This document shows, piece by piece, positions 6,804 through 10,091 of a stretch of 10,091 bases of DNA; position 1 is the stretch's first letter; each line of letters starts with the position of its first letter. The DNA is from Planctomycetota bacterium (GTDB taxonomy: Bacteria > Planctomycetota > Planctomycetia > Pirellulales > Pirellulaceae): the NCBI GenBank assembly GCA_019347795.1, contig JAHWKS010000107.1:1-10091 (forward strand), written 5' to 3'. The notes beneath the pieces were generated by a model. That model was not told where the DNA came from. It did no database searches and saw only the letters and a list, made by a program, of their open reading frames with translations. Made by a program: the position numbers and the translations under genes.

Positions 6804-6809
6804 CCGTGC

Positions 6810-7691
6810 GTGCCGGAAGCGTCCTCACCCCGGGCAAGGGTCCTCACGAGCCTCAATCTGAAGGGCGGCGTCGGCAAGACGCATCTCTGCTGGCTTCTCG
6901 CGAGCGTCTGTCAGGAGCGGCAGCTGCGCTGCCTCATCGTCGATCTGGACCAGCAGGCGAATATCACCCAAAGTTTCCTGCCCGACCATGTCGACCCCAC
7001 GGGCGTGGAGATGATCTTCGAGCCGGGAGCCGACATCGACCCACAGGTCCTGGTCCGCAGGACGGCCTACGATCACGTCGATGTGATCCCCGTCACCGGA
7101 CATTTCGCCCGGTACGACCTCTCCCACCCGGAGCACTGGGAAAAACAGCGCCTGCACGCCGCGCTCGCGGACGCTCTCTCGATGCTGGTGACAGAGTACG
7201 ATTACATTCTCCTCGACTGCCCGCCGCGCATTTCGCTCGCGAGCTACGCCGCGCTGTGCGCGTCCGATTACGTCCTGATCCCGCTTGAAGCGGCCGATTG
7301 GGGCGCCCGCGGGACGGCGACCGTGCGGGCCGTGATCGAGAGGGTTCAGCAGCGGGACAATCCGCAGTTGCAGTTGCTCGGCTACGTCGTGTCGAAGTTC
7401 AAGCGGCAGCGACTGTTCCAGGGATCGTACCTTCGCCAGATCCGCGATTCCTTCGGCGAGCACGTGTTCGACACGCTGATTCCCGACTCCGCACAGTTCG
7501 AGCGTTCCGTCGACGACGCCATTCCCATTACGCTCCATTCCCCCTCTTCCCATGCCGCACGCATCGCACGCCGGCTCTTCGACGAATGCGAGTCCCGCAT
7601 CGGACGCGCCCAAGAAGAACACGTCGGCGTCCGCCGACGCCGCCGCCAAAGCGGCGCTCCAGCGGTCCGCCCAACTGTCGCTCGACGGTGA
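6810..7691 (+). CDS. parA: ParA-type partition ATPase
   Basis: The product of 293 residues is a ParA/Soj-family P-loop ATPase that drives segregation of the replicon by forming ATP-bound dimers on nucleoid DNA and being released by ParB bound at the centromere. Visible motifs are the deviant Walker A KGGVGKTH at residues 18-25 with its signature lysine, the A' motif DLDQQAN at 45-51, and Walker B YDYILLDCPP at 130-139. There is no N-terminal DNA-binding extension, so it is of the Soj-like form. The start is GTG 6810, eight codons before the first conserved strand; no better start is near and no Shine-Dalgarno site is seen. The last 30 or so residues, after FDECESRIGRAQEE, are Arg-rich and overlap the parB start in another frame, so the native end was probably earlier. 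It is followed by parB in the same operon. Confidence 0.92.
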   Translation: MPEASSPRARVLTSLNLKGGVGKTHLCWLLASVCQERQLRCLIVDLDQQANITQSFLPDHVDPTGVEMIFEPGADIDPQVLVRRTAYDHVDVIPVTGHFARYDLSHPEHWEKQRLHAALADALSMLVTEYDYILLDCPPRISLASYAALCASDYVLIPLEAADWGARGTATVRAVIERVQQRDNPQLQLLGYVVSKFKRQRLFQGSYLRQIRDSFGEHVFDTLIPDSAQFERSVDDAIPITLHSPSSHAARIARRLFDECESRIGRAQEEHVGVRRRRRQSGAPAVRPTVARR

Positions 7692-8505
7692 CCGGCCCAC
7701 GCTCCCCGCACGTCAAGACGGGCGCACGCCCATGCGCAACTCCTACCGCATCGAGCTCGCCCTCATCGAGGCCGATCCCGACCAACCCCGCCGCCATTTC
7801 GACGAGGACACGCTTGCCGAGCTTTCGGCCTCAATCCAGGCCCGCGGCATCAAGCAGGCCCTCACCGTCCGGTGTAATCCGGATTCCGGGAAGTACCGCA
7901 TCATCGACGGCGAGCGGCGGTTCCGCGCCGCCGCGAAGGCGTCGCTCGCCGACGTTCCCTGTGTCGTCGAGGAAGCCGAGTCGCAAGGCATTCTCATCGA
8001 CCAGATCATCAGCAACTGGCAGCGGGCGGATTTACGGCCGTACGAGACGGCCGACGCCCTGATCCGCCTGAAGAACGACTTTGGGCTGACGCCCGTCAAG
8101 ATCGCCGAAGCGACCGGCAAATCGCTGGGCGAAGTGTCAAAGTTGCTTGCGCTCGTCGAGCGCGTAGCGCCCGACATCCAGGAGCGCGTGCGGAGCATCG
8201 GGACGGAATCGCTCACCAAGACCCACCTTTACGTTCTGTCGCAGCTTGAACCCGACGCCCAGAAACGGCTGGCCTCGCGCATTGAGCGGGAGCATCTGAC
8301 AGTGGTCGAGACCGAGCGGCTGATCCGCGCCGGGCTCGATCCCACGACGACGCAGAAGCAGAGGGCGCCCGGCCGGCCCCGCAAACACGTCCGAATCGCG
8401 ACCAAGTACGGCATCGTGCAGCTTACGCCCGCTCAGCCGGATTTCAACGACGCGCTTTTGATCGCGATGCTTCACGAGGCGCGGCGGGAGCTGACGGCAG
8501 AGTGA
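7552..8505 (+). CDS. parB: ParB-type centromere-binding protein
   Basis: The product of 317 residues has a ParB/Srx N-terminal domain, with PRRHFDEDTLAELSASIQARG at about 79-99 and the nucleotide-binding GERRFRAA at 120-127, followed by NWQRADLRPYETADAL (155-170) and a helix-turn-helix at about 179-202 (LTPVKIAEATGKSLGEVSKL). It should bind parS-like sites as a CTP-dependent clamp and stimulate ParA. The C-terminal part is Pro/Arg-rich (RAPGRPRKHVRI) then helical. From ATG 7552 the gene overlaps parA by 140 bp without a ribosome binding site; ATG 7732 is an alternative that would keep the whole conserved domain. Good coding character begins near 7606 (PKKNTSASADAAAK), where no start codon exists, so an ancestral start there may have been lost and 7552 is preferred. 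Confidence 0.9.
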   Translation: MPHASHAGSSTNASPASDAPKKNTSASADAAAKAALQRSAQLSLDGDRPTLPARQDGRTPMRNSYRIELALIEADPDQPRRHFDEDTLAELSASIQARGIKQALTVRCNPDSGKYRIIDGERRFRAAAKASLADVPCVVEEAESQGILIDQIISNWQRADLRPYETADALIRLKNDFGLTPVKIAEATGKSLGEVSKLLALVERVAPDIQERVRSIGTESLTKTHLYVLSQLEPDAQKRLASRIEREHLTVVETERLIRAGLDPTTTQKQRAPGRPRKHVRIATKYGIVQLTPAQPDFNDALLIAMLHEARRELTAE

Positions 8506-8620
8506 ATGGTGCGGGGGCCGGCTGGGGGAGGTTTTGTCCGCCTCACTCGAGGCTTCCCCGAACGCGGGCAAGGAGTTAGCATTCCCCACAACACAATATC
8601 ACCAACCCACGAGGATTACG

Positions 8621-8929
8621 ATGGCGAAGAAGGCTGAACGAGGAGTGAAATCGCAAGCGATTCGTGATTACTTGAAGGACCATAAGAAGGCCAAGGCTAC
8701 GGAAGTGGTCGCGGCACTGTCGGAAAAGGGAATCGATGTCTCAACGGCAATGGTCTACAACGTGAGAGCGCGGCGCAGCATGGGCAAGCGCCGTCGAAAG
8801 GCCGAAGCCGGCGGTGAGGAGATCGGCCCTTCAATCACGCATCTCCTCGCGGCGAAGAAATTCGTCGAACAAACAGGTGGCGTGAAGCAGGCGCAGGATG
8901 CTCTGGCGGCACTCGCGAAGCTCATCTAG
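8621..8929 (+). CDS. Small basic HTH-like protein of the planctomycete SQAIRDYL family
   Basis: From ATG 8621, with GAGG seven bases upstream, the gene encodes 102 residues; a longer reading from 8534 adds residues that look untranslated. The order of parts is GVKSQAIRDYLKDHKKAK, ATEVVAALSEKGIDVSTAMV, YNVRARRSMGKRRRKAEA, then a C-terminal helix pair (ITHLLAAKKFVEQTGGVKQA, QDALAALAKLI). This matches a family I know as present in many copies in planctomycete genomes, with a small winged-helix-like N-terminal half and a lysine/arginine linker. DNA binding is plausible from the fold and charge but the function is not established to my knowledge. It lies 115 bp after parB in the same direction and just before the palindrome-rich spacer, so a role with the partition or replication region is possible but inferred. 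Confidence 0.85.
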   Translation: MAKKAERGVKSQAIRDYLKDHKKAKATEVVAALSEKGIDVSTAMVYNVRARRSMGKRRRKAEAGGEEIGPSITHLLAAKKFVEQTGGVKQAQDALAALAKLI

Positions 8930-9072
8930 CAAAACACGAAACATGATGGGATTGTTTCCGGACGGCCGGCGGAGGACTGGGTTGCAGATGAACCACACGG
9001 GGTTGACTCCTCATTCCGGGCACTGGTGGTCTTCGCCGCAATGAGTCATTTCATGGAGCCAATTGTGATTAG

Positions 9073-9097
9073 TTCCGCGAGGAGGTATTTCGCGGAA
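9073..9097. repeat. Inverted repeat TTCCGCGA / TCGCGGAA
   Basis: Eight-base perfect arms with a nine-base spacer that includes GGAGGT. It may be an operator, or as RNA a hairpin holding a Shine-Dalgarno-like loop; only a five-codon frame (GTG 9104) follows, so a translational role is unlikely. Confidence 0.6.
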
Positions 9098-9153
9098 ATT
9101 CATCGTGACCGTTCTCGGCTGAAGTAAGCCACTAAATCATGGTCGACTGCACT

Positions 9154-9170
9154 GGTTTCCTCAGGAAACC
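9154..9170. promoter_or_regulatory. Candidate parS-like centromere site
   Basis: GGTTTCCT and AGGAAACC are perfect reverse complements around a single C. The half-sites GTTTC and GAAAC are those of the canonical parS (TGTTTCACGTGAAACA), but the gap between them is five bases rather than four. The site lies about 650 bp after parB. Assignment as the ParB target is inferred. Confidence 0.45.
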
Positions 9171-9249
9171 TGCTGCCGCGTTCTCGTGCTGCGCTCCGTG
9201 TTGGAACACCCGTCAACTCGATCAGCTCCGGCGTTGTCCACGGCACGGG

Positions 9250-9255
9250 TATAGT
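9250..9255 (+). promoter_or_regulatory. Candidate -10 element of the initiator gene
   Basis: TATAGT matches five of six positions of the -10 consensus and ends eight bases before the ATG at 9264. No good -35 was found at the usual spacing. A transcript from here would have almost no leader, consistent with the lack of a clear ribosome binding site. Confidence 0.3.
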
Positions 9256-9263
9256 TGGCGGTG

Positions 9264-10091
9264 ATGTCCGATGCTTGCACCAGCGGAACGCCGGCGACCG
9301 CCAAGGGTCGATACTTCGCCAATCAATCCGGCGTCACGCAACTCTCGCTCGTCGAACACGCGCTCTGCCCGCTCGACCCGCACGTGTCCAACCAGCCGGG
9401 ATTCGTCCACCACGCAAGCTACTTCTTTAGCGACAAGAGCCGCAACCGCAAGAAAGCGAGCGTCCGCGTCGTCTGCCCCGACGGACTTCTCGCGAGCGAT
9501 GAATTCTATCTCTGGGGTCTCCTCGCCGTGACGCTGAATCAGACGGAGTCCGGCGGCGAACTCTTCGCCACGCCGCACTATTGCTTACGACAGCTCGGGT
9601 GCATCGAGCACGCGACGGACAAGGGCGGGCGCAACTACGTCGTCTTCCGGGAGGCTGTCGAGCGGCTGGCCGCGGTGAGCTACCAGAACGACTGCTTTTA
9701 CGATCCGGTGCGCGGCGAGCACCGCCGGGTTGGGTTCGGATTCTTGAGTTACAGTCTACCGCTCGACACCGCGTCATCCCGCGCCTGGCGTTTCGCATGG
9801 GATCCGATCTTCTTCGAGTTTTGCCAGGCCGTCGGCTCGGCGCTGTCGTTTGATCTCGCCACGTATCGCCAACTCGACAGGGCGAGCCGCCGGCTGTACC
9901 TCCTCCTCAAAAAGGTGTTTTGGCGGCACGATTTGTCCCCCGCGTTCGACCTGCGCCACCTCGCGGTCAACGTGCTCGGCTTTAGCGATACGCTCGAAAC
10001 CTGGAAGCTCAAGCAGAAGGTCGTCCGGTGCGTGCAGGTCCTGCTCGACGCCGGCATTCTGCGCCTCGCGCCGGGCACCGCCCGGCCCGCT
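9264..10091 (+). CDS. Plasmid replication initiator protein (RPA/Rep type), 3'-truncated
   Basis: The frame from ATG 9264 stays open for 276 codons to the window edge. The first 65 residues are a variable lead. Residues of about 66-167 form a first winged-helix-like domain: VRVVCPDGLLASDEFYLWGL, TPHYCLRQLGCIEHATDKGG, then VVFREAVERLAAVSYQND followed by CFYDPVRGEHRRVGFGFLSY. A second follows: WRFAWDPIFFEFCQAV, LATYRQLDRASRRLYLLLKK, then AFDLRHLAVNVLGF. This two-domain order fits plasmid replication initiators of the RepA/RPA kind, which bind origin repeats and recruit the replication machinery. The position next to parAB supports it. Strong third-position G/C use continues to the edge. GTG 9261 directly before the ATG is an alternative start; no Shine-Dalgarno site is clear. 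The symbol is left empty because the exact Rep class is not certain. Confidence 0.78.
   Translation, partial: MSDACTSGTPATAKGRYFANQSGVTQLSLVEHALCPLDPHVSNQPGFVHHASYFFSDKSRNRKKASVRVVCPDGLLASDEFYLWGLLAVTLNQTESGGELFATPHYCLRQLGCIEHATDKGGRNYVVFREAVERLAAVSYQNDCFYDPVRGEHRRVGFGFLSYSLPLDTASSRAWRFAWDPIFFEFCQAVGSALSFDLATYRQLDRASRRLYLLLKKVFWRHDLSPAFDLRHLAVNVLGFSDTLETWKLKQKVVRCVQVLLDAGILRLAPGTARPA

Larger units (their letters stand above)
5871..6809. other. Long non-coding region upstream of parA, candidate regulatory/origin sequence
   Basis: About 940 bp without a gene I would support. The open frames between 5867 and 6231 are Arg/Ser/Cys-rich, overlap each other on both strands and show no family features. 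The segment 6140-6480 is clearly more AT-rich than the flanks and has perfect inverted repeats at 6171-6185 and 6262-6284, with another at 6698-6717 near parA. No obvious iteron array was found by eye. The position before a partition operon fits a control region or an origin, but this is inferred. Confidence 0.5.
8930..9263. other. Palindrome-rich spacer between partition and replication genes
   Basis: No gene is seen in 334 bp. Four perfect inverted repeats occur within 170 bp: AATGA/TCATT at 9040-9050, TTCCGCGA/TCGCGGAA at 9073-9097, GGTTTCCT/AGGAAACC at 9154-9170 and GTGTT/AACAC at 9198-9209. A DnaA-box-like TTGTCCACG lies at 9234-9242. This is the best place in the window for a centromere, an origin or an initiator operator. 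Confidence 0.6.

Noticed and set aside
6499..6861. 120-residue plus-strand frame running into parA
   Set aside because: Ser/Pro/Arg-rich with no recognisable features and it conflicts with the clear parA frame.
6825..7700. Long minus-strand frame opposite parA
   Set aside because: Antisense shadow of a gene with all ParA motifs.
7298..8062. 254-residue plus-strand frame across the parA/parB junction
   Set aside because: Extremely Arg/Pro/Ser-rich and out of frame with both conserved proteins.
8950..8965. GTTTCCGGAC as a second parS-like site
   Set aside because: Only one half-site is intact and the symmetry is broken.

Overview
The window looks like part of a plasmid (or another ParAB-partitioned replicon, possibly integrated) of a high-GC planctomycete. 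Three things point there: a 102-residue small basic protein beginning with a SQAIRDYL-type helix, a family I know mainly as highly multiplied in Planctomycetes; a HEAT-repeat lipoprotein with the kind of C-terminal beta domain common in that phylum; and a cassette of ParA, ParB and a plasmid-type replication initiator. Genus cannot be fixed from the sequence. No rRNA, tRNA, CRISPR array, IS element or recombinase gene was seen.

Layout, left to right. Bases 1-1160 (+) are the C-terminal part of a large superfamily 1 helicase with a C-terminal PD-(D/E)XK-like nuclease domain; the N-terminal half lies outside the window. Bases 1260-2298 (-) are a short operon: a DUF932 plasmid/phage-type protein, then a coding-like tail in another frame with no normal start codon, then a clear intrinsic terminator. 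Bases 2299-3278 are degraded: a short gene fragment on the plus strand, a repeated motif split by 10 bp, and several very short coding-like frames on the minus strand. Bases 3279-5870 (+) are one large gene for an 863-residue HEAT-repeat lipoprotein, visibly more AT-rich than its surroundings. Bases 5871-6809 hold no convincing gene but several inverted repeats and an AT-richer core. From 6810 to the right edge (+) lie parA, parB (overlapping parA by 140 bp), the small planctomycete protein gene, a 334-bp spacer full of perfect palindromes including one whose half-sites match the parS core, and the 5' part of a replication initiator gene that runs off the edge.

Read together, the right third is a replicon maintenance module (partition plus replication initiation with its likely cis sites), and the left two thirds are accessory cargo: a nuclease-helicase, a DUF932 operon and an exported HEAT-repeat protein. 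Both parA and the initiator gene lack a Shine-Dalgarno site and have a -10-like hexamer a few bases before the start codon, which suggests leaderless transcripts. I did not identify a clearly new multi-gene system; the observations best worth checking are the palindrome cluster, the parA/parB junction, the frame-shifted DUF932 tail and the helicase-nuclease fusion.
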